Shown piece after piece: positions 37,875 through 50,400 of a stretch of DNA of 64,000 nucleotides. The stretch is taken from NCBI GenBank assembly GCA_012064415.1, contig SSNU01000310.1, forward strand, positions 248,001-312,000, written 5' to 3'. The DNA is from Gyrodactylus bullatarudis. Taxonomy: Eukaryota; Platyhelminthes; Monogenea; Gyrodactylidea; Gyrodactylidae. Positions within the stretch are counted from its first letter, which is position 1. Each line of letters opens with the position of its first letter. The position numbers and the translations under genes are program-made. The notes under the pieces were generated by a model. It searched no databases. It was not told the DNA's origin and worked only from the letters and a program-made list of their open reading frames with translations.

Positions 37875-38332
37875 TATTTCATAAAATAATTAATTGCAAT
37901 TGTGATAAAGTTATAATAGTTACTCTTTTTCATAGTATTTAACATGAATTATTTAATTTTGAACTGATTAAATCTATTTAGAGCTGTTCGGATATATTGT
38001 CCAGAATGTTGTTCCTACCTGACTATTGTTTTCAACTGGTAATGTATGTCAATACAAGCAACAAGAAGAAAACAAAGTCATGCAGAAAGTGAACAATGTT
38101 ATAGACATTTTTTCGAGGGCCAATTTTTCATAGATTTCTCGACCAGATTCTCTTTGAATTTGGATAGCTTTACAATGTAAATAGCTGTACAAAATTCCCC
38201 ACAGATGTATTATCTAATTCAGATTTAGCAATAACTTCCCGATCTTAAAAATTAAGCAGCATAAATTTTTGGGTGCAAATTCAAAATTTCATTTCCACGA
38301 ATCTGAGTTTCACATTCAGTTCAATTTTATGA
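37875..38332. other. Intergenic, nothing recognised
   Basis: 458 bp of AT-rich sequence between the orphan gene and the CLIC gene, presumably the CLIC 3' UTR and the orphan's upstream region. Confidence 0.5.
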
Positions 38333-39033
38333 TTAATCTCTTACTTTCTCAATATAATGAGTGATAATATCCATGTCATAAGGACAAATTTGCCTAAAAA
38401 TATCGTCCTTGTATAGCTCTTCCAGATACCGTCGTGTGTGTGGAGTAGTATCATTGAAAAAATCCTCATTCAAATAATCACCTAGGATTTTTATACAGTG
38501 CAATTTTGGTCCAAGGGTACAATCTGAATAGTTTGTTTCATCTCCGTCAATGAATTTTGTATTGATCTGAAATTATTTTGTAGACATGAACATACTTTAC
38601 TCAGGAACTTTTCAATGTTTAATAAATCTGTTTTGAATTGAAACTTTCTACCATGCCGAAGGAAATGATTGAAATCTCTCAAGAGATTTCCTGTGGCTAA
38701 TTGAAATTCTTGGGTCTCTATAAAATATTCTCTTATATCGAAATTTTTAATCAACTTTTCAATTTGTTCATCAGAGTCTGCAATGATGTCCGTATCATTT
38801 GCATCCCTATAGCGTACAACTGGCAAGTATCGACTGCAGTTCAACTCGTTATAACTTTGAGAAGGCTTATCCAATATAACAGGAATTATATCTAGAATAA
38901 AACCGAATTTCTTTTGAAGATTTTTGAAGAACAAGGCCCACTTTTGACTGATTGGGCACGAACTCATTTTTTCGTGATCTATCAATGAGGCTTTGAGAAA
39001 GAGTGATATTCTAGAATTATGTCTCAACATCAT
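38333..39033 (-). CDS. CLIC/EXC-4-like chloride intracellular channel (GST fold)
   Basis: Two exons (39033-38596 and 38566-38333) joined in phase 0 across a 29-nt intron give 223 aa, close to the family length of about 240. The N-terminus reads ISLFLKASLIDHEKMSSCP then ISQKW, matching the CLIC redox motif region (LFVKAG...CPFSQRL). The C-terminal exon reads TKFIDGDETNYSDCTLGPKL, matching [20 protein letters not shown], and ends with YLEELYKDDIFRQICP (YLSNAYAREEFASTCP). CLICs are glutathione-transferase-fold proteins that can be soluble or membrane-inserted; EXC-4 shapes tubular lumens in worms. Reading through the tiny intron would truncate the protein and lose the all-helical half. Confidence 0.88.
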
Positions 39034-39459
39034 CTTTCTTTGTAGCGCACGATGTCTGTGACAGACAAAAACTAAATTTTGAATTTGGTCCTTTCTATTC
39101 TACCTAGAAAGTCAGTGTTATACATTTCTGTGAGATGCATCTTTTGATGAGACTTTTTTCATGTGACTTATATGGTTTAGTTCAATATTTGAACATTAGT
39201 AATGATTATTATTAATCATATTACTAGAACTCTAGAGATCCAGGGTGCACACACACACTTAGATGAGTATTGCTCAACGTACCTGGTTAGACTAACCAGA
39301 ATCAATAATGACAATCATTTTAAGAACTACTCTCTAGTAGATATGAAAAGTAAAGAAGAAATCAAATATCTAACAAGTATTCACTGCATTTATTTATTTA
39401 TTTATACAGAATAAATGATATTAGTTTTATTTTGATATGGGTAACTTCTAATTATGTAT
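39034..39459. other. Intergenic, nothing recognised
   Basis: 426 bp between the PDH E1 alpha stop and the CLIC start, same orientation. No coding or repeat signal. Confidence 0.5.
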
Positions 39460-40605
39460 TTAATGAGATTTATTCCAAGTGAAATTATCACATCCACGCA
39501 TAACAAAGTCTTCTGGCTCTTTTGAATAGACATTTTTAAATCCAAAGTCTTGATCAGGTTCTGGTTGACTTAAAGCTTTCTCAACATCTTCATCAACTGA
39601 TTTTCGTACATTTTTGTCAATTTCTTTGATTTCATCATTAGTGGCCAGTCCAAAAGAACATATTTTTTCTCCAAAAGCAGTTATAGGATCCCTATCCTTG
39701 CGCACAGATTGAATTTCATCTCTTGTTCTATAGCTAGTACCAGGATCAGACATACTGTGTCCATGATAACGATATGTTTCCATTTCTAAGAGTATTGGAC
39801 CCATTCCAGATCTACACCATTCAGAAACAAATCTGGCAGCTTCTCTTACAGTTAGAACATCCATTCCGTCAACCCAAATGCCAGGAATATAGTCTCCACG
39901 TTTATAGTATTTAGTATTTGCAGAGGCTCTATCCACAGATGTACCCATTCCGTATTTATTATTTTCACAGACAAAAACACACGGTAAATTCCATAATTTT
40001 GCTATGTTATACGCTTCAAATACTTGTCCTTGATTAGCGGCACCATCTCCATATAGAGCATAACAAAGATTATTTTCGCCCTTATACATATGTTTCAAAG
40101 CAACACCAGCCCCTAGGGGAACTTGAGCTCCTACAATTCCATTACCACCATAGTAGTTTTTGCCATACATATGCATACTGCCACCAACGCCTTTAGCGCA
40201 GCCATTTTTTCGACCACACAATTCAGCAACAATAGATTCAACAGTATTTCCAAGAAGATAAGTAAATCCATGACATCTATAAGCAGTAATTAGAGAATCG
40301 TTGGGATCCATCATAGATTTAATTCCAACAGCAATAGCCTCTTGACCTGAATATAGATGGCAAAATCCTCTGATTTTTTTCTCTTTGTATAAATTTCCAA
40401 TAGAAGTCTCCATTCTTCTTATGAACTGCATTTGAGTATAATATTTAAGGGCATCTTCTCTCGTAAGAACAGTTTCAGAGAGAGGAGAGTTTTCGAGTTT
40501 AAATAGTTTAAAATCACTTAGTGGAATCGTTGCTGATTCCACAGTCGAAAATCTACGTAAACTAGGAAGAGACCTGAAAATTTTCAATTGAGAAACAAAA
40601 TTCAT
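39460..40605 (-). CDS. PDHA: Pyruvate dehydrogenase E1 component, alpha subunit
   Basis: A complete, intronless 381-aa frame. Mitochondrial matrix enzyme that, with E1 beta and thiamine diphosphate, decarboxylates pyruvate and feeds acetyl groups to E2. The N-terminus (MNFVSQLKIFRSLPSLRRFS) is a typical basic/hydroxylated targeting peptide. Core: RGFCHLYSGQEAIAVGI, GRKNGCAKGVGGSMHMY, and the thiamine-diphosphate motif running from GDGAANQGQ to CENNKYGMGT. The kinase-regulated loop YRYHGHSMSDPGTSYRTRDE keeps both classical phosphorylation serines (sites 1 and 2 in mammals), so regulation by PDH kinase is likely. Absence of introns is unusual among its neighbours. The gene is divergent from the nucleoside transporter, 258 bp away. 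Confidence 0.97.
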   Translation of the reverse strand: MNFVSQLKIFRSLPSLRRFSTVESATIPLSDFKLFKLENSPLSETVLTREDALKYYTQMQFIRRMETSIGNLYKEKKIRGFCHLYSGQEAIAVGIKSMMDPNDSLITAYRCHGFTYLLGNTVESIVAELCGRKNGCAKGVGGSMHMYGKNYYGGNGIVGAQVPLGAGVALKHMYKGENNLCYALYGDGAANQGQVFEAYNIAKLWNLPCVFVCENNKYGMGTSVDRASANTKYYKRGDYIPGIWVDGMDVLTVREAARFVSEWCRSGMGPILLEMETYRYHGHSMSDPGTSYRTRDEIQSVRKDRDPITAFGEKICSFGLATNDEIKEIDKNVRKSVDEDVEKALSQPEPDQDFGFKNVYSKEPEDFVMRGCDNFTWNKSH

Positions 40606-40863
40606 TTTTATTTGTGAATTATGTTGGCTAAATCGAGATTTGAGGAAAATTTGAGAAATTTAAATACTTTCGAAAACTAGAACAAAATGTCAAGACATGA
40701 ATACTAAAACTAATGTTGTTTATATTAATCAAAGTTTTGTAATTTTTCTGCAATAAATCTGCTCAGATTTCTCTGAAAATTACACCTGGCAACATTCATT
40801 CAGATTAATTTCTTACCATTATTGTGCTATAAATTCCATAGATTCAACGCACTTTTTTCTTAA

Positions 40864-43350
40864 ATGGATGAAAACATTGTTGATAAAGAACGAAATGAAA
40901 ATCCAGTAAAGGATACGTAATTCTTCTTCCCTTCTGAAGGGACCTTTCATAAACTTTTAGATACAAATTTGTATTTTTTGCATTTGCATTTCTTGGATCA
41001 TGTACACTATTGCCTTGGAACTTTTTTATTACCGCTACTACAGTATTTTCTCACATTATTACATTTCCTGTAGTATTTTCAGTTCCGCTTGAGGACAAAC
41101 AAATCGGAGACAGAAATTGATTTTCTTAATTTGAATGACTTACAGGTATCATATCCTAATCAAATGGCATTGTTTTCAATGATACCTTTGGCCTTAACTA
41201 ACATCACAAATTTAATCATCAAAGACAAGTAAATTAAAAATAGTATATTCAAGAATCAACGGTTCTTTTCGAATTATTGTTGGGAATATGCTCTTATTGC
41301 TTATGTTCACACTCACAGTTATTTTAGTTGGAGTTGATATCAGTGATAAGGTTTTTCTTGGGATAACCTTTATTTCAATAATGCTAATTAACAGTAATTG
41401 ATTCATTTTAAACTCCTTTTCGAATTCTAGTTGGAAGTGCTTTATTCCAAGGTAGCATTATGGGCGTGCTTGGGATGATGCCTGGAAATTACATTGGTAT
41501 ATTCTTCCAAGGTCAAGCAGTCGCTGGAATATTCACTGCTCTAGTCTCTATAATTCTGGCTCCTTTCAATATTACTGAAATTCAAAAAGGAGCTCTTTTC
41601 TTTTCCGTACCAATTTTATTCAGCATCTTGGCTTTCGTAATTTATTATGGACTCAATAAATCTGTTAGTTAATAGTTTTTATTTAAAAAATTACTTGAAA
41701 TAATAATTTATTCATAATCTTTAGGAATTTTATCTGCATCACATGAGGAAGGCTAGTATGTTTTTTTAACCATTATTATTTTTTAAATATATTTAGTTAA
41801 ACACTATTTATTTCAGATTTTGAACCTTCATTCTTTAATCTCAAAAAGAATGATCTTAAAAGTAATTCAAATTCATTGATCCGTAATTTTAGATAACGAG
41901 GAACAATCTCTTTTGAATAATGAGAATGGAACAGTTCCACAAGAAGCTGGACACAACATTATTAAAAAATTTTTGTGCAACATGAAAGAAGTACTATATT
42001 TTGGTTTGGGTGCCTTTTTTACTCTTTGCTTCACTCTGGCAGTTTTTCCTTCCTTATTAGTTCTTATAAAACCAATGAACTACAGCAAAACTGATCCTTG
42101 GACTCGTAAGTTGATTTAACCATCCTAACTTTTCTTCAGAGACGTATTTCCTATTGGTAGTTATCTTCCTCTCTTTCAATTTGAACGACTACTTTGGTAG
42201 ATTTCTTGCCACACAAATACAATGGGTAAAGGATATTTAATCAATTTTTTATATTTTTGAATAACTATTTCATATTACTATAATATTTCAGCCAAAACCT
42301 CGTAGTAAACGATTACTTCTGGGCCTTGTTTTGTCTCGGGGAGCCTTAGTCATTCTTATTTTATTCTTCAATCAAACTCAAAAAAAGTATATACCCACAA
42401 TATTTTATCATGATGCCTGGCTGATAGTATTCGTAATCATTTTCGGTCTCTCAAATGGCTACTTATTGAATTTATGCTTCATGTATGCTCCGACGTGAGT
42501 TTTCTCATTTTAAAATATATACTCTTACTAAAGTATTTTCAATTGACGAATTATCATTATTATTATTATTATTATTGATTTTATAATGCTATAAATGAAC
42601 TAGAGTTTGCCAAATTACTTGTCAATTTCCATGTCGAGAATACACTTTCATGAGTTCCTCGTTATATTAGTTGTAATCGTAAATTCTGCTGTTTTTTGAG
42701 CCCAGTACAAAACTAGTAAATAATTTAAATTTTATACTTTTTAAAAGGATAAAATGCTGTCAGATAAGGAGAAACGATCGCCTAAGCCTGATGTAGGTAC
42801 GAATGAAAATTCCTGAATTCGATCGAGCAAGAGTATTTTGTGATTGAGATTAAGTCTCTCCAGTTCTAGTTATAATATCTTGAAACTGAGATTCTGATTT
42901 CAACTTTTTTCAATCTGAAATGAAAAATTTCCATTCTTATAAGTATAGAGAAGTGTTAAGGGGTTGGGGGTAATTATTTAGCCTTTTTCATCCTGATTTC
43001 AATTTTTTTCAGTCTGATAAGCCCAGTACGAGATTATTATATCCTTTAAATGTAAATACCTATAGGTATTTCCTAGTTTTGTATTGGTTTTAATGGTATA
43101 TTTATGAAAAAACTAATAAGGTTGATTTAAAGGGTTGGTAAAAAAATAAATAATTATAAGTTTATTTTTGCATTTCTATAGTTTGATTGGACTTTGTTCT
43201 GAAGAAATTTTATGAAATTTTATTGAAAACTATTTCAGGTCTTGCACACCTGGAAATGAGGAAGCAGCTGGTGTTGCCATGTCAATTTATCTGTCAATAG
43301 GGCTCGGCATTGGTGTCTCAATTAGTTTTGTTCTACAGGCAATTCTCTGA
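40864..43350 (+). CDS. Equilibrative nucleoside transporter (SLC29/ENT family)
   Basis: Eleven exons (40864-40916, 40961-41042, 41074-41228, 41254-41393, 41431-41663, 41725-41755, 41817-41861, 41893-42105, 42140-42225, 42292-42494, 43239-43350) sum exactly to 450 aa. Introns include 31, 25, 37, 31 and 34 nt. About eleven membrane helices. Family marks: LLPWNFFITATTYF in the first helix, SALFQGSIMGVLGMMP, LSFNLNDYFGR, LSNGYLLNLC and EEAAGVAMSIYLSIGLG, each at its ENT position. It would move nucleosides down their gradient across the plasma membrane or internal membranes. The last intron (42495-43238) is 744 nt and contains an ATT trinucleotide repeat near 42555-42580. Gene identity is secure; the subtype is not assignable. 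Confidence 0.93.
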
Positions 43351-43632
43351 CATACATTTTATCAAGTTTATCCATAAATGCATGAAAAATCACTTTTTGT
43401 ATAAATTTTATAATCTTTAGTTTCTTTGTATCTCTTTTTTAATCATGATGGTGCTTGGGCAAAATAAATTCGTTGTAGAGCAATCACAGGATATAATAGT
43501 CATTATCCAACTCTATAGTTTATAATCTTAAATGTATTTAATTTTTTAATAAATTCATTTTGTGCAATTTTCATCCTTTTTTAACTATTGAACTCAATCT
43601 TTCTCAGAATGGTTAAAAATTGCAACAAAATA

Positions 43633-44461
43633 ATTCATCATTATAAGGAGTAAATATTTATTGAAAAATACGTATGTCACCAGGTTTCTTCAGTTTCAAT
43701 TCCTGGGTTAAGTCATTAAATTTTTTAGTTAATAATAAATTTCATTGAATTATAATCAGAATGAATATTTGTACTCCAACCGATGAAAACTAAAATCTTT
43801 TTTCTCTCTCATTTATGATCTTCTCTATTCTATATTGATAAATTGTATTAGTGTGAGATTAATTGGGCCATGGAAGTTGTAATGTGTGTATATGATTTTT
43901 CTGTATACACAAATTAGGATCCTCTTCCATTATCAAGAATTTTTCTCTTATTTTGAGGTCTATTGAGTCATCCTCTGGGCTTTTTTAGATAATTTTGAAA
44001 TTATTTTCATTTTTTAGAAAATTGAAAAAAGATATATTAAAACCAAATGTATTATTATATTCATTTGCAAAACAACCACATATATTCAGATGTTCTTAAA
44101 ATTATCTAAAAAAGCCCAGAGGATGACTCAATAGACCTCAAAATAAGAGAAAAATTCTTGATAATGGAAGAGGATCCTAATTTGTGTATACAGAAAAATC
44201 ATATACACACATTACAACTTCCATGGCCCAATTAATCTCACACTAATACAATTTATCAATATAGAATAGAGAAGATCATAAATGAGAGAGAAAAAAGATT
44301 TTAGTTTTCATCGGTTGGAGTACATATATTCATTCTGATTATAATTCAATGAAATTTATTATTAACTAAAAAATTTAATGACTTAACCCAGGAATTGAAA
44401 CTGAAGAAACCTGGTGACATACGTATTTTTCAATAAATATTTACTCCTTATAATGATGAAT
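43633..44461. repeat. 0.83-kb near-perfect palindrome (foldback element or artefact)
   Basis: The arms 43633-43996 and 44098-44461 are each 364 bp and are reverse complements with very few mismatches (one seen near 43767/44327: TATTTGTAC against TATATGTAC). The spacer is 101 bp. Both arms have the same length and no indels. No coding capacity. It could be a recent foldback/MITE-type transposon with long terminal inverted repeats, or a sequencing/assembly chimera. Confidence 0.92.
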
Positions 44462-47400
44462 ATATTTACAGGTTTTCCGGACGTGTACGAATATTTCTAA
44501 CCAATAACAAAATAATTTTCTTTGGTCAAAGATTACAAAAAACATTCGTCCTAGTAACTCAGATAAATTTCTCTCAAAACTCAATGATAAATTTATTTGT
44601 ATTGTCTCTTTCATACCTAGTCTAATAATAATTCAAAATGTACAATGTAGCTATTTATTGAGCTGCTATTCTTAATGTGTAGATCTTTTGTAATAAAATT
44701 GTACCTTGCACAGTACTAAAATCTCTTTCACTGTCTCTTTTGATGTGTCATGTATTAAAAATTCATAGAATTTTTGCAACATTTATCAACATTCATCTCT
44801 TCATTTATTGAATGAGAATCTTTCTTGTATAAGAGAGATGAATTCCGATATACTGACATTTAATATATCTTGTATCTTCTTTTTCAAGAGACAAAAATGT
44901 GAATAGACACTAAAATTAAAACTCTTTCTTCTAGGTATGGATGATCAGAAACTTTAGATCATCACCATTATCACTATAAGTGAAATTAAACAATGTTTAA
45001 TAAGAAATCTAAATGCAAGAAACATCTAAGGTCAAAAATTTGATTTTTATCATCATCTTCTTCATTTTGATTGCATTAAAATTATTGAATTATGAATTTC
45101 AAATATTGCTCAATGATTCTTCTCTACATGACTTGATAGACTTGATATCAAAAGTGTATATATGGGTAGTGGAATGAACTTGAATATTCGAGTTGAAACT
45201 TCTTCTGCAAATTTTAATAAAATTTGGTCAAAAGAACTTAATTTTTGAAATAAGATCTGCCTGCTAAATGGTAAAATCATATTCGTGTAATAGTCTCAAT
45301 TAAAATTAAAATATTGATACAACTTTATGCAGGGTCTAACTTTTTGGCAGATTAATTATTTTGATCGATAGTCACGACTTTTTAAAAATGCTTCTCTTCT
45401 TTTATAATAATTCTTGATAAATTTTTAGTACATAAACATGCACAAGCTCTTAAAGTGTCAATCTCTTTGTAATAGCATAGTGCAAATTTTTTTTGTTTCA
45501 TTTCTAAAATACTTTTTAGGGGTTCTTTCTGAATTCTTATCAAAGATATAATTTTCTTTGACGCGTCAACTCTAAATTTTTTAGTATATGTATTAAAATT
45601 AGTAAAGGAAAATATTGTATATCGAGAAATTAAATCATAATAAATACAATAAACAAAAAAATCCTGTCATCATGTATTTTTGATAGCTTTTAATCAATTC
45701 AGCTTGTCCTATATAATCTAAATGTTACTGTTTGAAATATATTGATTCCTCGTATCGGTAAGGGAGTAGTTATGGGAGGTTAATATTCTATTATTTTGCC
45801 AGCTTCGACTGAACTTGTTTTCATGCTATCTTGGTTAGAGTTAATCATACGATGGGTATAAAAATGCTTTGATAAACATCTAATTATTACTAATCTTAAA
45901 AGTCTCATTCTCGTTAACTAATAATGATGTGATTGGCTCTCGATTATTAATTAGTAATTTCATTTCAAAATTTTCCTTTGGCGTTATAAATGACCCAATA
46001 TAAGTATGAGAGTTTGAAATTGTATTTTTACAGAATCCAGATTTTAAAAATTATAAGCTTAGTCTTGAAGCTTTAGTAATACTAAAAGTATTAAATAGTA
46101 TTATAGTATAATAGCATACTACTAAAAAGGAAAGAGAGGAATAAATATTAAATATTTCAGACCAATCTAGCTAGCTAGAACGAATCCAGTAGTTCAGACC
46201 ATTATAATTCTAAAAATGTATAAATTTAATGATGAAAAATACATGGTGTATTCGAGGTGTACAAAAAGGGCAGAGAGGAATATTTCAGACCAATCTAGCT
46301 AGCTAGAATAGTCTTAAGACGAATCTAGTAGTTCAGACCATTCTAGCTCCAACATATATAAATAAATACTAGTCAATATCCAATAAATTATGTGAGTTTT
46401 GTATATTTACTTTAAAGTAGTTTTGTGATTTATTATTTGCTTTAAACCAGCTTTGGCTAATAGAACAATGATCTTACGAGCTTCAACTGATTATTCGGAA
46501 AATTTGCATTCATATCTGTGATCCACCTGAGATTGAAATGAAAAAGCGATAGCCATCAAATGATTGAATTTGCTGATTCCTATCGTGAGTTATTTTGTAT
46601 AAAATACTTTTAGAAATTATATGTTGAAATCCATAAAGCTATAATTAAAGCAGTCAAATTCTCTCTCTTTTTCTTGAATCGTTTTATTGGTTAATTTTTT
46701 AGTGTAGAATCAAGTTTTTTCATATATTTTGGTTTTAAGCCGGGTTTTCACTCTCAATTCAAGATACCTGAATATTCCTACATCAATTTGATAAATTAAA
46801 TTTTTAGTACTGTATTTGAAACACTTGTTATCAAGTTGATTAGGACTAGTTATTTTTTCCTCTTCCTATAATAATCAAATCAATAAATTATCACTTCCAA
46901 TATGATCTATCATTGCCAATAAATATGAAGTGTGTTTACACTCAGTGTAAATTTTACACCACGGTGAAGATCCATATTTGTCTCCTCTCCAACAACTTCT
47001 TTCCAACAATTAATTTTTATTAAGAAAATTTCCGATAACTTGAAACATAAAAATCTATTATCAAGCAAAATTTCCTCAATAATTTAGCATACAATTTTTC
47101 ATTGAGAAATTTCTTTAGATTTGAGCTTATCTATTTTTAATGATGTACGCAATGGAAATTTATTGTCTGATCGGAAATAAGGGGATCCCTGTGATTTGTA
47201 TAGAAATAATGACTATAATATTATATGCTAGATATGTGGCTCGATGAATCAACTAGAGAGAAAATTTCCTGTGCTCTGCCTAGGATATTTTGAGATTTCA
47301 TTTTATCAAATCTAGACGGCTCATTAAATTAATGATAAAGAATCTATAATCTTACAAATAATGCTCTTGACCCAATGCTAACTGATCACTACTGTAGCAT

Positions 47401-50400
47401 CAAGTTTTATCAATCTAAAGATATTTATTTTCCAAAATCCATTATCGCTAAGAGAAAAATAGAAGAAATTGGATTTTTTCCATTAGTCTACGAGAATGTG
47501 CTATTGACTCTATAGTTGTGATAATATATATTTCCGATACTTATCTGGAAAATTGTAACGAATTTTTTGTATGGGAATTTCCTTTCCAGTATGTCTAATG
47601 ATTTATATAAAATCCTAATAACATTTACCTAATGTGAGAAATAATTTTCTATTACCGGTTTATTTGCATTCTTTGTAATGGCACTGAAAAAAAATTTTTT
47701 TCAATAAAACATCTTCTATCAAGTAATTCTGACAGATATCTATATTTCTTCTTCTATTTATTACAGTGTATGATACGGAGGAGATTTTTTCACTAAACTT
47801 TTACTCGTTCATCAATGATTATCTAGAAATTATCCAGAAATTTTAAGACTACATCAAACGTATCTTCGGGGAATTCCCACAGTTATAGAGGGCAATTTTG
47901 AATTAAAATAAGTTTATTCTCTTTATCATAAATCCAAGGGCATACATTCGTTCATCTCTGTGTCATAAATGTATTCCCTTTGGTATTACCAAAAATCATA
48001 CACCTATTCCTATATGATTTGAGGGAACCAGTCTAATTTCTTAGTGATAAATTCAAATCATGTAATAATGATCATAATCTTACTACTATACATTTAGTGT
48101 ATCAACATTGGAGTATGATATCTCTTTGTGTTTATTTAGATGTAGATAGACTAATAAATTAGATTTCTTCCTTTGCTGATGAGAGAAAATACTGGGATTT
48201 ATATGGGATGGGAAATATATCGATCTTTCAAAAATTTCAATATCAATCTATCCTTGCTTATGTATTAGCCGTAGGAAATTTGAGTAAAAGGTTGCATGAA
48301 ATCCACACTATTTCTTTAACTACCCTTGTAAAGATTTGATCTCAAGATAAAGGACTAAAGATGGATATATATCTTTCATTTTGATTGCATAACACAATTC
48401 CTGGTTATTTCAATTTTAACATCATTAGGAATATATCCAATGTTCACAACGAGGATTAGTTTAAATTTAAATGAGGAATTGCATGATCATGTCTCTCTCT
48501 CTGATCATACCATACAAGTGTAGAGAGAATAGATTCCTAATCTTCAAAATAAGTGTTAATTTTACTTTTTTAATTTAAATTGTATAAATAAACACACAAG
48601 ATGAATAACTCATTTCTATACAAACAACTTCTACCCGTTCTTGTTACTTTAGTTACTAAGATGTAACAATTTTCGTGTCTTGCGAATTTTGGAAAAATTC
48701 ATCACTACAAGAATATCATTATCCTTTACGCTATAACTATTGATTATTCCATTATTGATAGCAAATTATTTCTATTATTTCCTAAGCAATAAATAAACTC
48801 AATTCAAAGTAACTAACTACAAATTGTGTTTCCTCTTTAAATTTCAATGAGAGATGAGAGGTATCTGAGGCTATTGAAATCGAATAAGCTATAAAAAATA
48901 CAATCCAAAATTCTGCTTGAAAATGCTTTGAGAGGATAAAATTATCAGCCTCATTATTGAAATTTACGTAGGCATGTACGTCTATTTTCCTTAATCTTAT
49001 AAATGTCATCTAATCAAATCACCATTTAGCAAACAACTACTCCAATTTCGTTGCCTTCTTTTCTACCAAATTTCTTCTTAACTTGCTCCAGTTCTATCTA
49101 AATACTGTATGTCATCTTTGTTTCTATTCTAGGTGTAGAATTTCTTGTAATGAGGAATGAAGGATTCAATAAGAGTTGCACAAACAAATTTTTGATTAAA
49201 CAAAAGAGAATATTAATTTTTTTTCTCTCGCCATATTTTTTAAAAAGAGAATTAGCTGAAAAATTATTCAAGGGGATTGAATGCTTGTTTCTAGGATTAT
49301 TCTTGCATCTTATTCTGCAAAGTTGTAACAGGAAATTGAGCCTTTTTTAATCTCAACATTCCTCTTTAACACATCTTAAAATTGTAATTACAATTTAAGA
49401 TTTGAGAAATCTATCCGATCATGTGATCAATTTCGATTTTATCTTTCAAAATACCTCATCAATACTTGTTATCACCTTCTATACTTGTTAATGGTCTTTT
49501 CCTATTTTCCATTATAATGCTGCACTGCACACATACGGAGTCTTTAATGTATTGTTTTAGAGAGACTAAAGAAAATCTTAATGCATTTAGATGATGAAGT
49601 TCTTACACGCACTCTCTCCCCTTTCGGCATGAAATTCTTGGATACATATATGGATGAATAATGCAGAAATATTATTCAATTTTGTAAATTGTATAACTTT
49701 GCTTTTACTTAATTGCAACGTGGTTGCATTTGATGTGTAAATGAGAATTTCCTATTTTTACAAAAAAAACAGAATATATTTTCCCCGTATAGTCAGGATA
49801 ACAAGTATTTTTCTTAATTTATCATTTTGGTTAAGTCACAATGGAATGAGTTGATAAGTTAATGAAATAAAATTCTTTCACATTATTTTCTGAGATCAGA
49901 ATTTTCCAATTGTCACGCAGAAAATTCTCCCGAATAAATAAGTTAAAATTTTTCTTAGGATTTCTCTGAAAATCTATAGCCAAATTCGAGTTCTTTTATA
50001 TTATTGATGCCTAATATATAAAATATTAAATTGCTTCAAATAACAGGAATCAACAAAATATTTGAGATTAAACTTTGAAAAGTGGAAATTAGGTGCATTT
50101 TCGAAATTTAAAATTTTTCCTAAATTCGTCAGATTAAACTATTTTTATTTTGATAACTTGTATCAGCTCATTTCATTGTGACTTTTGAAAAATACCTGGT
50201 TGTACTTGCCTGAGAATAATATATTTCGTAAAAATCACTAGCATGGCTTCCAGAAAGCAATCTCAAAATTTATACCTAAATAACTTGCATATCTTGTTTC
50301 TAATTTTACAAACTAGCTATAGCTTTATATAGCTTTTCTAGTAGCCGACAAGTTTCTGTACCCTGTCCTGAGAACTGTACACAATTGTAACTAAAGAATA

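Noticed and set aside
41055..41073. A 13-nt intron at 41061-41073 in the nucleoside transporter
   Set aside because: A 31-nt intron at 41043-41073 keeps phase and restores the TATTYF motif of the family.
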